Positions 1-12,900 of a DNA stretch of 64,000 bases are shown here, piece after piece. The translations under genes and the position numbers were made by a program. The first letter of the stretch is position 1, and the number at the start of each line of letters is the position of its first letter. Under the pieces are notes generated by a model. That model was given only the letters and a program-made list of their open reading frames with translations, was not told the DNA's origin and searched no databases. The stretch comes from Lingula anatina (Eukaryota > Brachiopoda > Lingulata > Lingulida > Lingulidae), in NCBI RefSeq assembly GCF_001039355.2, contig NW_019775523.1, forward strand, positions 124,001 to 188,000, given 5' to 3'.

Positions 1-133
1 AAGATTTTGCATAACTGCTTTATGAAAATATGTTTTCTTTTATTTAGTTGCACTGTACGTGGAGATAATTTAAGTTCATTTCTTATCACTATGTAAAATC
101 AGTACAGGGTTAGAGGTGGTTGTATATTTCCAG

Positions 134-3100
134 AATTTGAGTGAAGTTCTCCATGACCATGATGAGACCAATGAAGAGCTTGAAGAACAAATTCTTGAAG
201 AGAGCGCAGAAATCAGCAATGATGAAAACGACATTGATGAAGAAACCATGTAAGATTAACACAATCCTTGTTATACAATCCTTCTTAAACATAAGGAGGA
301 GTCCACTTCACCAAGTGAAAAATAAAAAGCAATTGTGTGAAAAATGATATCAGAATAAATTGATTTATCACCTGTTATGTATTTCTCAAGACAAAATTAA
401 ACATAAAGCATTAAGATTTGAAGTTTAGAAATATTGTGTATATTTTTATAACTATGCTATACTTCCAGGTCTCTTGACAATGATGTTGAGAACAGCCGGC
501 AGTGGGAGAGCCAGGAGACGGCTGCCTTGGGTGGGGGAGACTCTGCCAGGAATAGGTAAATAATACCATCTTTATTAGTACATCACCTCAGTGGGAGACC
601 TAGAAAGAAAGGGGGGGTCGCAGGAGTCCACCAACTGACATCAAAATGCCAGAGGATAGAGGGCATTCATGCCTGTAGGATGTGGCGCCAAAGGAGGAGG
701 GAAGTGTATTTAAAAAAGAGAGGTGTATTTGATATAAGTGTGGAAGAGAATGCTATATTTGGTATAACTGTTCATGTTGTCACTTCCAGAGAAGGAGATG
801 ATGATGAGCTGGTGCTGTTACAGCTATTAGACCTGCAGGACAGGGGGTCAGAAGAGAGGAGGGTCACCTTCCCAAAACCCAAGAGATACACCTCCAACAC
901 CACCTTGAATGCTACTGCTCCTGCCCCTACCAGTGCTGCTACTACTGCTACTGCTACTGCTACTGCTGCTACTGCTGCTACTGCTACTGCTGCTGAGCCT
1001 GCTGTGCCGACAGGTGACAGACAGTTTCCTGCATCTGGTAAGACAGTCCATAGCAATTGTATAGCATACAGTGTTTGAGTGCCTGAATGTGGGTGTGTTT
1101 TTGTCTTTTTGTTTCATGGGGTCGATTGTTCTTTATAAAACAATTTGCCGCCATTTCAATCAATGGTGTTTAAAGAAATGGATTTGTTTTGGTATTTGTG
1201 TCACCATACATAACCTGTATGTTTCAGCGTTTATTTGATAATTAATTTATTTTATTTTTCTATGATATTTTCAAAGTATTGCCTGACAGTTATGTCTCGG
1301 ATCTTTTCTGTGGAGAGAAAATTTCAGTTTTTCAGATACATGATTTTAGAATCATAAAAAATATAATTCACAGCTGCATTTGTGGTGCAATAACAATTTC
1401 TGTATAGAAGAAAACTATAAGGTAGCCTGCTTTTCAGTTTATTGCTACCACTCAAACTCATTTTAAGAAAATTATGACTTAAAATAAATACAGTTCCTGT
1501 GAAATTCACAGTTTTTCCCAATGAAATGATTAGTCATTACCATAATGATCAGTTACCTCAGCATGTACACTATACAATAATAATAATAAACTTCATTTAA
1601 CGAGGGTAAAACGTGTATACACTTATCTTACACATGGCCCTCTGAGGGTTTAGAATTAAATATTTATATGAATAAAAGATCAATAAATTAATTACATTAA
1701 AATAATTATCAAGTAAAATCAAATTAATAGTAATAATAATAAATCTCTATGGTGTGTTCCAGACCTTCACCAGCAAACTGAGCAGTGGATAGAGAGGGTC
1801 AAGTCTTACCTGGAGCGGGTGTCCAGTAGCAGGAAGCACAAGTCTAAAGACAGCGGTCAGAGAAGACCAGCTCATTCTAGTCGGGTCAGCAGTGCCAAAG
1901 ATCGCTTCCACTCTGAGCTGGCGGAGTTGGGAGTGTCCTTGCCACCAGGGGGAAGCAGCAGTGGCAGTGCAACAGGGTCCTCCGCTCAAGGTGGGACGAT
2001 GCTCTTACTTTTAACTCATTGTAAATTTTTTGAGGAAGTTGGTGAGATTTTTTTTTTTTACTTTTGCCACATTCCTATTATTTTTTATTTCAAGCAGCAA
2101 TTTTTGAGATCATTGTATTTAAGCCTACCTTTTCAAATTAATTAGACAATTTGTCTTAAAGTTCATCTTGTATCTTAATTTGTAATGAGGTGGAATTGAT
2201 TTTCCCAAAGAAAATATAGTCAAACATGATCTTTTTGTTATTCTATACATTAAGGTACCTGTTCAAAATTTTCCTGCTTAAACTTCACACTTTCTTAATT
2301 TATCTTATATAATTGCTAATGTTTATTACTGCTGTAGAGAGACTGACAGCATCGCGTCCCACTGCCAGACTGTCTAGTCCAGACCTACAGCAATCTCCCA
2401 AACTACAGGAAGATGGTGCAGCCAATGAAAGCCATTCTACCACAGGTAAACTTAGTACCCTTTATCAGCCAATGAAAGCTATTCTACCACAGATAAACTT
2501 GCCTTTGGTCAGTACTATCTTTAAAAGATTTTTTTTTGGCATTTCCAGATATTCAATTTTAACTTTTGTATCTTAAACTAGGGTCTACATACATTTCTCA
2601 AATGTACTATTTACAAGAATTAAGAATTTATAAACCATTGATTCGACGTGAGTAGAAATCTAAAATAAAAATTTATAACACAAGATAGCCCTAAAAAGAA
2701 ACAAGATTTTTAAAAATATCTTTTAAATATTTTTTATTATTTGACAAAAGGGAAAGCATTGTTCTAGTCCGTTAGCTCAACTAATAAATAAACTTTGGGT
2801 TTAATATATTTTGTGGTCATTTAAGCTGAATGTCTAACATGGGTTTGGTTTGTCTAAGTGATGTTACAATATTTGTCACACTGTCAAATGTTATTTTATC
2901 AAAACATAACTTAACAATATATTGCAGTAACAGTGCTGTCAGGAATTTGAAAGTAATAACTCCCTGTATATTATGATTACATCTTTTCTATGACGTGTAA
3001 CTTACAGCTTTGAGCACATTCACAGTCAATTTTTAGAAGTCAAAATCAGAAGTCAATATCAGATCTTTCTGTGATATTGTTGTAGTAGTTTGTACCAGTT

Positions 3101-5712
3101 CACCGAGTTCTTTAATCATGTCGTTATATTCCTGTTGACTAAAATCTGAGTGGATTTTATGAGATCTGTTATTATCAAAGTTTTTATGATCAGAAATATT
3201 ATTCTCCCAAGCATTCAGTACTTTCCTGTCACAAGGTTTACTGGAGGTATTTACCTCTGTGGAGTTTTGTCTGGAATAGATTTTTGGAAAATCCTCTGCA
3301 GCCTTTCTGCGATGGTGTTTGGGCTTTGTGTTACAGTTTCTGTTCCGTTTGTTGGCAAACCAAGCTTTAACTTGCCCCAGAGATATCCCACCCTGCTCAG
3401 CCAAGTCTCTCTTCTCCTCCTCTGTGGGGTAAGGATTCTCACAGTGCATGTCATACCAGTTTTGCATGATTTCTACAGCTTTAGGATTTAAAAGTCTGTT
3501 CTTGGTTTTTTTGGTCGTGCAGAGCTCTGGGTCCTCAGGGAGGGAGTCTTTGAGCAGGTTTAAACTGGCACTGACTCTGAGAGTGAGATGGACTCTCTGC
3601 TGGTCGTGGAATTTATGAATAAGTTTCAGCTGGTGTTCAAAGCTGCTCCTGTCCATGGTACCAGCCAGGTCGGCAATGGCGTCGCTGCGCTGGGTCTCAA
3701 TCACGGCACACTGCGTGTTGAAGAATGACTCCAGCTGCGCGACTTTCTCGTTCTGTAAACTGGCCAGTTTGCGGAACTCAGAGTGCAAGACGGCTTCCAG
3801 GACTGGTGTGGGCTGACCCTCCTGTTGACCACTGGTCATTTTCTCTGGACTGACCAGGGAGTAAGGGACGGCTGCCTGCTGGCACTGGGTGGCCAGGGTG
3901 GCCTGAAGCTCTGAGAACATGGGATGAGCACTGAGCTGTAGAAGTTTCCCATCTCTGGTCTGGAGTCCTGTAGACTGGTGACGTGTGGCCTGGTCCACTA
4001 GAGATGCCATGGGGATATGGACTGCCAGACTCCTTCTTCACTTCCCACTTGATTTGCTCTCTTGTAATAAGATGATATATGTGGATAAAACCACTGACTT
4101 CTGCAATAGTTTTTTGTTAAAATTAATTAAGTAATCCTATTCTTGTAAGGTGATATTTACAGTTCCTAGTGGATAAATACACCAATTTGGTTAGGGTTTC
4201 TTTGACAAAAATACTGTTTAGTCCTCCATTCTCACACTGATGTCTGTTCTCTGCCAGTGGCTCTCCTGTAGCTCCAACAGTACTCTCATGAACTGGTTGT
4301 GTTACTCTCATTAACTGGCTGTGTGGTATAAGTGCCTTGTATCTTATATGTCACCAAGGCCAATAGGGACAGCTAATTTAAGTGTGGGTGAATGGGGGAA
4401 AACTTCCTCTTTCATAAGACCATTGACTCCATTATTATCACCTTACTGCTGCACTACAGGAGGTCCCCAGTCTCTGTGGCCAGGTAATGTTAACATCAGT
4501 GCACTAGACTGTGTGATAATTATTACAGGTAAAGGTGGGCAGTGAGGGGAGGGGGATCCCCCTTGACCAAGTACTACAGGTAGTGTTAACATCAGTGCAT
4601 TAGACTGTGTGATAATTATTATAGGTAGAGGAGAGCTGGAAAACCTCCAGGGGGGGGGGGGGGGGGGGGGGTCAGACTGTCTGGGGGGGTAATGAAGGGG
4701 AAAGTTAATGGAAGGGGGGGGGTCTTANNNNNNNNNNNNNNNNNNNNNNNNNNNNNNNNNNNNNNNNNNNNNNNNNNNNNNNNNNNNNNNNNNNNNNNNN
4801 NNNNNNNNNNNNNNNNNNNNNNNNNNNNNNNNNNNNNNNNNNNNNNNNNNNNNNNNNNNNNNNNNNNNNNNNNNNNNNNNNNNNNNNNNNNNNNNNNNNN
4901 NNNNNNNNNNNNNNNNNNNNNNNNNNNNNNNNNNNNNNNNNNNNNNNNNNNNNNNNNNNNNNNNNNNNNNNNNNNNNNNNNNNNNNNNNNNNNNNNNNNN
5001 NNNNNNNNNNNNNNNNNNNNNNNNNNNNNNNNNNNNNNNNNNNNNNNNNNNNNNNNNNNNNNNNNNNNNNNNNNNNNNNNNNNNNNNNNNNNNNNNNNNN
5101 NNNNNNNNNNNNNNNNNNNNNNNNNNNNNNNNNNNNNNNNNNNNNNNNNNNNNNNNNNNNNNNNNNNNNNNNNNNNNNNNNNNNNNNNNNNNNNNNNNNN
5201 NNNNNNNNNNNNNNNNNNNNNNNNNNNNNNNNNNNNNNNNNNNNNNNNNNNNNNNNNNNNNNNNNNNNNNNNNNNNNNNNNNNNNNNNNNNNNNNNNNNN
5301 NNNNNNNNNNNNNNNNNNNNNNNNNNNNNNNNNNNNNNNNNNNNNNNNNNNNAGGGGGGGGTCAGACTGTCTGGGTGGGGTAATGAAGGGGAAAGTTAAT
5401 TGAAGAGGGGGGGTCTTACCTGCTTGATTGGTGGTAAGAACAGTTGATTCATACAGTCTTCCAGACAGACATGAAAATAGAGGGAAGTGTTACATTGGCA
5501 GTGAACAAGAACAGTTCAATCATGCAGTCTTCCAAACTGACAGACATTCTAAGTCCAATAAGAAGTAATCCCAGTTTGGATTAGGTTCATTCAAAAGAAA
5601 ACAAAATGTGTGCCTCTAAAGACCTAGCTGTACCCTACTCTTGGGACTGAACAGGTTTTGATGATGTTAATATAAACATAAAATGCTTTTTGGGCCACTT
5701 ATTTACTAGTAT

Positions 5713-5760
<48 letters not shown>

Positions 5761-7944
5761 ATTAATGCTATGCCTAAGCTTTTTCTTATAAGGAACTCTG
5801 CAAGTTTTATATTATACTATACATTGTATAAGTTTAATTATTCGGTTATTTCTTTGCTTCCCATCCTTTAAGTGTAGAACATTAAATGAGCAGAAGAATT
5901 TTAACCCTGTGAGTTTAATATTCATTAAAATCTTTGTTTCTTCAAGAAGTTATAAAGAGAAGGCCTTCTCTTTATAACTTCTTGGTTTCTTTAAACCTAT
6001 TCATCTGCTGAAGAGATTTGTTATTTATGATTGATGTACAAGTAGTGTTCTTGACATGTGAAAGATATAGTGTATAAATAGGGATGAAAGAAATGGTGTA
6101 TAAAATAACATGGCTGGGAATCATATTTAGGTATACAAACATCACAGGAGAAATCAACGTGTAGATGTGAACAACACTTGATTCCTGTGTCACTGAAATT
6201 CCTATTACCTCCAAGTTGTATTTCCCCATTCTGTCAACAATGACTGTAAGTTATTGTTCCCATGGCAATTAGCCTACCTTGTCTTGGCATGCCCTCCAGA
6301 TATCAAACAACATTGTAGAACAGATGGACAAACAACCACTTATCCTGCTCCCTCAAGTCCCCAGTTCCTTGCCAGTCCTCTTTGTTCTCCTCCCACAGTG
6401 TAACATGCCTCCACATCAACAGTCAGGTAGCAATTGTTTAAAGTCAGCTGAGGATGTGGTCTTAATGCTGTTACCTGGGGGCACCTGCTGGGCAGTACAC
6501 ACCTTGGTGGTGGTGTCAGTTAGGAGTGGGAGGAGGATGGCAGGTAAACACTGAAGGTGAGCTTAAGGAGGTGTGAACACTGCATCATTGTGACCCCAGG
6601 GGTGATTGGGTCTTTGATTGGTGGTCAGTTTCTCTTTTGGTGGTCAGTCTCTCTTTCCCCTCAATACAGGACAATGATGTCCTCTATCTGGAGTAGACTT
6701 GGTCTTGGTAGATACAGGAAATATAAGCGGCTGGACACTGGGGGTTGATAGGAAGGCACAAAATTGACTGAAATTCAGTGTTAGGTATATATAATGTCAG
6801 ACTACAGATTGTTGATTGTTAAAGAGATTAATGCTGTTAGGATTAATATAATTGTTATGAAAAATATTTGGAACCCAAAAGAAATAAAATGAATCAGATA
6901 AATAATGTAAGTTAAATTTGCAACTACTTTTAACCAAGTAATCACTGTAAAAAAAGACTGCCATTGGCGTAGAAAGCTTGCAATACTCTTAAACTTTTTT
7001 TTTGCTGAATTCTCAAAATTCCAGGCTATATCAGTATGCCTGCAACATCTGAATCACTTTTGGAGCAATATTGTAAAGTTGACTTCATGTAGTCGGGTAG
7101 ATGTTTCTCATTATTGCAAGTTAAGCCCCAAGAAGTAAACTCGAGTAATTATCAATATTTGTTGTCCACAGGTGACCTAGATGGCGAGCACAGCACCCCG
7201 AGTCTCCCGGGGAGTCCTCTGGACAGTTCCCTAGAGCAGTACCCCATCTCAGACATCTCCACATCAGAGGTGGCCTGCATCCCTGTTCTGAACACTGCCA
7301 GACTGGTGGCCAGGATGAGGTGAGGTCACACCAACATTTCCACCAATGAGAATTCAGTTGTTTTTCATCTGCAGGATGTCTTCATATAAGTTACAGATAA
7401 TTATTAACCAATAAAACTGAGACTGCATTCCCACAGATTTAGATCGATCCATCTGGATTGACCTAACTCCCTGGGGGTTCATGCTAAATTGCTGTCAGCC
7501 AAGCGCGCACAGAAGTTCATTACCCATTAACATCTTTTAGTAGGCGGGACAGACATTTAAGCCAGCTAAACTGACAGTAATCTAGTGAGACTCCCTATGG
7601 GAATAGATCGTTCTAAAATCTGTGGGAATGCACTCTAAGATTGATTTCAGTTTTTGGATGAAATGATATCTGATAATATTTATTAAATTGTTCAATAAAA
7701 GAAAACAAATTTTAAATAATTTCTAATATTTCTTTCCAGTCAACTGGTAGAAGAAGCCACCAAAGCCGAGGCAGCTGCTGCGGCAGCCAATGGGGCTCCC
7801 AGTGGGCCAGGAGGAGGAGGTAACACGGGGGTCACAGATGTCACATTGTTTAGAGAAATCAAATAATGAATGGACTGGATTTGGTGCAAAAAACCCTTCA
7901 TATTAATGAGTTGTTTGGGGTCTTCAACAATTTTTCTGGTACTT

Positions 7945-7989
<45 letters not shown>

Positions 7990-8570
7990 CTCTCTCTCTC
8001 TCTCTCCCTCTCTCAAATTTGAAGAAAAATTAATTGGGAATCCTTTTTTTATCCATCAAAATATTTGCACCTTTCCTCTCTATTTTCCTCCAGATGCATC
8101 CAGAGACAGTGCAACTCCAGGAGGAGAAGATGCCAGTGAAGACCCCAGTGCTGACAGAGGTCCCAGCTCCCAGGGAGACAGCCTGGGCCCAGGTGGCAGA
8201 TCCCAGGGAGACAGCCTGGCCTCAGGTGGCAGATCCATGGGTCCCAGCAGGGTCACCCCCACTGTGGAGTTTAGCACCAATGACAAGTAGGTGAATGCTT
8301 TGGGTGAAAAACAGAATAAACAGAAAACAGAAGTGAAGTTTACAAATTTTAATGGTTGTCGGTAAGATAATATTGCTTTGAGTAAGATTTACAAGATTTA
8401 ATTTTCTGAAGAGATAGTATTTGGGCCCATATTGAACTCCAGTGCTGAATTTTGAAGAAAAATATTATGTTTAAAGTAGAATTCGTATGTTTCTTAATTG
8501 ATCATATTAACCATGATCTAACATAGAAATCTTTCTCTCCAGGAAAAGCCCAAGAAGTTCTGTCATATGA
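134..8570 (+). CDS. 3' part of an unrecognised acidic Ser/Thr-rich protein gene (8 or more coding exons)
   Basis: Exons with GT-AG borders and a continuous reading frame: 134-249, 469-555, 790-1037, 1763-1990, 2338-2445, 7172-7319, 7740-7819, 8094-8286 and 8543-8570 (TGA). The first exon starts at an acceptor, so the gene begins before this window. The translation opens with an acidic stretch (NLSEVLHDHDETNEELEEQ), then an Ala/Thr run encoded by GCT/ACT triplets (about 910-1000), a basic Ser-rich part with one likely helix (TEQWIERVKSYLERV), Ser/Pro-rich segments, an ISDISTSEV motif, a short Ala-rich helix and a Ser/Gly-rich tail ending KKSPRSSVI. Most of it looks disordered. I do not recognise the family; a centrosomal or ciliary scaffold is possible but only a guess. 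The long intron 2446-7171 houses an antisense homeobox gene. Exon structure is well supported; function is not. Confidence 0.8.
902..1005 (+). repeat. ACT/GCT triplet repeat encoding a Thr/Ala run
   Basis: An imperfect run of ACT and GCT codons lies inside the coding exon 790-1037 and encodes alternating Thr and Ala. The triplet period keeps the frame open, so length variation here would change protein length without frameshift. Confidence 0.85.
2419..2500 (+). repeat. Tandem duplication of an exon end with its splice donor
   Basis: About 35 bases spanning the 3' end of exon 2338-2445 and its donor (2419-2453) are repeated 47 bases downstream at 2466-2500 with two substitutions. One changes the donor from CAG|GTAAAC to CAGATAAAC, so only the first copy keeps a usable GT. 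Confidence 0.85.
3033..4010 (-). CDS. Intronless divergent TALE-class homeobox protein, nested antisense in an intron
   Basis: An uninterrupted 325-codon frame. Residues about 167-229 form a homeodomain with the TALE signature: NPYPTEEEK gives the three-residue insertion between helices 1 and 2, and helix 3 reads VKAWFANKRNR. TALE proteins are DNA-binding transcription factors acting in the nucleus. The NKR after WF recalls PBC-class (PBX) proteins and Ala at homeodomain position 50 recalls Iroquois; I see no Meis, PBC or Iro-box domain. Residues about 65-160 are helical and Gln/Leu-rich; the basic stretch KPKHHRRK after the homeodomain could be a nuclear signal. Spiralians carry an expanded set of such divergent TALE genes (SPILE genes, used in blastomere specification), which is the most attractive assignment but is unproven. 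The start is the ATG in CCCATGGCA; an upstream exon cannot be excluded. It lies inside intron 2446-7171 of the + strand gene. Confidence 0.9.
   Translation of the reverse strand: MASLVDQATRHQSTGLQTRDGKLLQLSAHPMFSELQATLATQCQQAAVPYSLVSPEKMTSGQQEGQPTPVLEAVLHSEFRKLASLQNEKVAQLESFFNTQCAVIETQRSDAIADLAGTMDRSSFEHQLKLIHKFHDQQRVHLTLRVSASLNLLKDSLPEDPELCTTKKTKNRLLNPKAVEIMQNWYDMHCENPYPTEEEKRDLAEQGGISLGQVKAWFANKRNRNCNTKPKHHRRKAAEDFPKIYSRQNSTEVNTSSKPCDRKVLNAWENNISDHKNFDNNRSHKIHSDFSQQEYNDMIKELGELVQTTTTISQKDLILTSDFDF
4480..4640 (+). repeat. Direct repeat (about 100-base period)
   Basis: A segment of about 50 bases at 4482-4535 (AGGTAATGTTAACATCAGTG and onward to ATAATTATTACAGGTA) recurs at 4580-4630 with a few substitutions. 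It sits immediately before the G-rich minisatellite and the gap. Confidence 0.7.
4649..5417 (+). repeat. G-rich minisatellite interrupted by a 625-base assembly gap
   Basis: On each side of the N run (4728-5352) is nearly the same unit of about 60 bases: GGGGTCAGACTGTCTGGG, then GGTAATGAAGGGGAAAGTTAA, then a G run and GTCTTA. The left copy is preceded by a run of over 20 G. The simplest reading is a tandem array extending through the gap. The many G runs on one strand could form G-quadruplexes and would explain the sequencing failure. Copy number is unknown. Confidence 0.75.
5710..5760 (+). repeat. (ATTT)n microsatellite
   Basis: About 13 copies of TTTA/ATTT in an intron. Similar arrays lie at 28681-28722 and 39750-39791. 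Confidence 0.95.
5943..5984. repeat. Perfect 42-bp palindrome without spacer
   Basis: CAAGAAGTTATAAAGAGAAGG is followed directly by its exact reverse complement, giving 21-base arms with no loop. It lies in the long intron of the first gene. Confidence 0.95.
7424..7632. mobile_element. MITE-like foldback element
   Basis: About 209 bases bounded by inverted repeats: TGCATTCCCACAGATT at the left and its reverse complement AATCTGTGGGAATGCA at the right, continuing inward less perfectly (GATCGATCCAT against ATAGATCGTTC). There is no coding capacity. It lies in intron 7320-7739. Superfamily not assigned. Confidence 0.7.
7943..8015 (+). repeat. (CT)n microsatellite
   Basis: An interrupted CT/TC run just upstream of the exon at 8094; it extends the pyrimidine-rich character of the intron but lies about 80 bases before the acceptor. 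Confidence 0.9.
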
Positions 8571-9930
8571 ATCCTGATTTTTAAGGAAACAGAGTTGAAG
8601 ATATACCAAACAACTGCATAATGAACTAGTTCACTTGGAACCAGTGGTGTAAAACCCTCTCTCGGATTCTCAGTAACAACGACCTGCTGTTTATATCCTA
8701 CATATGAATAGAAGGAGGAACAAAAGCAGGATGTAGAATGTTTTCACTCCTAGAAGCCAAATGTTACAAATGACAAAGAGAGAAGGGCACTGCTTTGTTA
8801 CAATACACATGAATTGCCAAATATGCAAATATTTCACATTCAGCTAAGTAGATTAGATCCGGTTATCAACATAATATTTATGTATGCTGTTTCAAATTTC
8901 TGTTGAACAAAGCCTACTTGCACCTCTAGCACTGTTATATAGCCCAGTATTACCTTGCTAAAAGACCATTACAGTATTTTTCCTTTGTAATGCACATTTC
9001 CTCACATAATTCTTTATAAGCAAAAAGATTAAAAAAAACAATTATACCTTGTTTAACTCTTTTGAACTAAGTTTGTGGAGCACTAGTAATAAAATAACAC
9101 TACAGGAGGAGATGGGGGGGGGGGGGAGGCTCTCATTTTTGAGCTTTGGCTCCAGCTTACAGCCAAGAGCACTTGCTATTTTCCCTATAACATGCTGAAA
9201 ACTGCAGACCATGTAGAACACTGGATTAATGAGGTCAGCATTTAGTTAACATTGCTTGAAGTTTTTAAGATCAGTTTTCAACCAATTTTGTTTCTAGAGA
9301 GATATGAAGTTGAATTGACATGCTGCACTGAAAATATATGGAAAAGTGCAGATAGACTAGCAGTAACCAGGCTGGAATTTGGTTGGGAGATGAATGTTGG
9401 GTGTCAGAGCTAATTTATAATATGCAGAGAACTGTTCAATATGACAAAGAATTCCAGTGTCCACAAAAAAGCTATGGAAAATTTTCCACCTATATATTTA
9501 CTAATTTTCTAGATACTTACAACTGTGGACGAGGATTCTGTACAATGATGCTATTTGTTTCCTTTTTTTCCCCAAAAAAATACATATTCAATTTTTTTTC
9601 AATCTGTGGACCAAGTTCATCTGTGCTCACATGTCAGTTTACCAGTAAAAAATTAATAGAGGAATATGTGTAATTCTTATTGTGAAAGGTCAGGGTTAGA
9701 GTAGAGATTTTGCATGCTACATGGGAATTGGTTGTCTTTGGGACCAGGTACACGCATTCCCTGAAATGTAACTGAGGTTTCTGTTGATCAGCATTAGAGA
9801 GGAGTTTTAAGATTATCGGATAGGATTGTCAAATGCTACAAGTGGTGCTGAGGATTGAGTGTTTTTTTTTTCTTTTTCTTTACTTACTGTTTTTGTGCAA
9901 TATGAAATAAAATGTTTATTACTGTATGTA
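8571..9930 (+). other. Probable 3' UTR of the first gene
   Basis: No coding signal. An AATAAA polyadenylation hexamer at 9906-9911 gives a plausible 3' end shortly after. A G run lies at about 9114-9127. Extent is inferred from the hexamer only. Confidence 0.5.
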
Positions 9931-12900
9931 ATTGCTTTATCTGTTTGACACTGTGTGTATGAATATGCAAGTTGAACTTGTCAGAAATATGAAAATATCA
10001 AGACTGTTTTTAAAGAACTATGTTATTAACACTTGTATAACAATTACATATCTTATCCGATAGGTTAAACATGCAAGAACATCTTCAAATTTGAACCGTA
10101 CAACTCGTCATAATATGGCACATAGACTGATATCTGGCTCTTACAACTTCAGACACTAGGGATCTGTAAAAAGGGAGTACTTCCCAGCTCTCCAACTAAC
10201 ATCACAATCCCAGTTCAATGTGCACATAAAATTATTTAAAAACCCAAGCACAATAATATGACTTGTGTAGAGTTACATCTTTATACAGTAAGTATGGCTC
10301 AATCTACAACTTATAAACTTGGGCTTATAATATTGAACCCATAATGTTTACTTTACCGTTTAAAACGTTGATGCCCAAATGACATTTAACAGCAAGACAA
10401 GTAAAAATAATGAACAAAGTTAAATTATCTTTAAGGTACAATATATTACAGTTTATATTTTAACACTAAGATGTGTTTCTTTCTTAAATATGAACAATTT
10501 ATCTAACTACTAGTGTAAAAACAAACAAAACGGGCAAAAATATATCATTAGCCAACAAAAGTTATCAAGAAACGATGGACCCAACTAAGGCATCAAACTT
10601 CAAACAGTAATTATCATTTTTTTAATCCATATTAGTATTTTCAGGACCTATTTATTAGTATCACTATGGACATACTGAGTTGCAGGGTAACAACAGGAGG
10701 CTCTCTTAATATAGAAGGCCAGCATGTACTGGTATGGCAGTCTCCCATGGGACTCTAACACGCAGGGTGCAACCCATAATGCATCACTCTCAGCTGCCTT
10801 GATGGGTCTTAAAGATGGAGGAAAAATCCATTCCAAATTACAATTAAAATATTTAAATCTGTGAGCATAACAATATATTAACATTCTAAGGCTTCATCTT
10901 TTGGGTATTATAATTAAATAATATCAACAACAATAACAGCACCAAAGTAGGCACAACAATTCTTAATCAACTTCTGGGAGATGCACATCAGTAAACAAAT
11001 TATTTCTACTCTTTATGAGACAATTTTGTGCAGACTGTCCTCTTTGTACAAACTGCAAACTAAAGGGACTGCACTGAACCTATTATGCAGCTATCTAAAA
11101 TGATTTTGCAAAAATATCATATATATTAATCTGTGATTAGAATAGTTATAGAGCTGTACCTTCAGCTGGCTACATGCATTTCACTTAAATTACTTTACCT
11201 TGAATTTCTGTATCACAACAACATATACAACATAAAACATCCCCAACTTTTCTCAGATCTACCTGACATCATCTGTGTCAATAATTTATCATTATAACAA
11301 TCCCATTCACAGCAGATCAAATAAAAAGTCTTCAAGAATTATTTCAAACATAAATATATCTGCCTTTTTCCCTGGGTAGGTACCAATTCTGTCCTAACTG
11401 TCCTCAGAACTGGGTATGTTCAGATGGTCGGTATTAACAGGTGTGCTTGTACTGACACCAGTTTTTGATTATTTTTCAAGAACAGAAAGGGGGCGGAGAG
11501 CTGGGTCAGAACCTTGACCAAAACTAGAGGGAGGGGGTAATGAAGGCAGACTCAACTACCAACTTTCAAGACTGCACCAAGTACCCCTATACCCACTATC
11601 ATAACAATGCCTTAGTTCAACAACATAAGCTGAGGACAAAAAAACTTATGAAAACATCCGGGTCATCTGTACTTTGGCAAAGGGCTGTGTGGATTCTACA
11701 CCAACAACCTATATCTCCCTCTCCCATTAATAAAATCTTTCCACGTAAAAGGGCCAACACTGCCTATCAGAGGAAATATAATATCTTATTAAAATACCTA
11801 CTTCTTTATTTATGATGAAAACCATAAGCTACAAGTTTATCATTAAAGAATTATACATATAAAAATACAGAATCATTCTAATCTAGAAAATAACTTCACA
11901 GACGATTCAACAGCTGCCTAGACAAAAAGTTTTAGCCTAAGTATTACACATAGAAAAAGGACCGTTTTTTTACCTGAAATAATTCACAAGGAAGAATCTC
12001 ACGGGTAAAGAGGTAGCCTCTCTGTTTGAGCCCTAACCTTAGTTAAAGTATCAAAGCTTAGTATTATTTATGAGACAGGTGGTGGAAGTCCAATTAAAGT
12101 GACTAGTTCTTGGGTCAGTCAGTTTCTTGTTTTTTTCCTGAGAGAGAAAAGTGACGGATAAAAGTAAAACATAAATTTGTGCTTTAAATTTAATCTGTCA
12201 GTAAGTGTCCGTGTGTAAAACAAACTTCTACCTACATGGCAAGTCAGGGCCAAATGTGCCTAGGATCTTCAATTACCCCAAACTTTAGATAATGTAACAA
12301 TTAAAGCTCTACATACCTAGAACACAATGGACAGACTCGGGTATGTTGATCATGTAAAGAGAATCCCATTTCAGCTCAACTTAATTTTACTTTGTAAATA
12401 TTTCTACTGTTTACAGATGTACTACTGCAGTACTAATGCCCACATAGGGTCCACATTTTGGGTTAAAAAGCCCAAAAGTAACTGGGCATATTTTAACTCT
12501 AAAAGTGGAACCAGTCGGATATGTATTCAGAACTGTAAAGGGTGGATCTGACAAAATATCAAACCAATTAGACAATAATAAACTTATCTTCGTGAGGAAA
12601 ATCTGGGAACACCATATATAAAAATGATGATAGTGATCAGTACTATCTGCTAAAGAACACCATAAATCAATAAGAGAAAAAACACACAGTTATGCCTGTT
12701 TAATTCAACTGCAAACACTTCAATTCAAGCTTGTAGTAGGGATGTATTGGGTGGATAACAAACAAAACAACCTTAAATCTTAATTTCCCAAAAATTCTCC
12801 ACTCTTATCAAACAAAATGGCACTTCATACTACAAAATGATATCTTATTTATCACCCCATGGCTGTTACAAAAGCAACATATTCAAAGAATTTATGTGCC

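Noticed and set aside
4692-5403. Long open frames across the N run
   Set aside because: They consist almost entirely of unknown residues; the gap only lacks stop codons by default.
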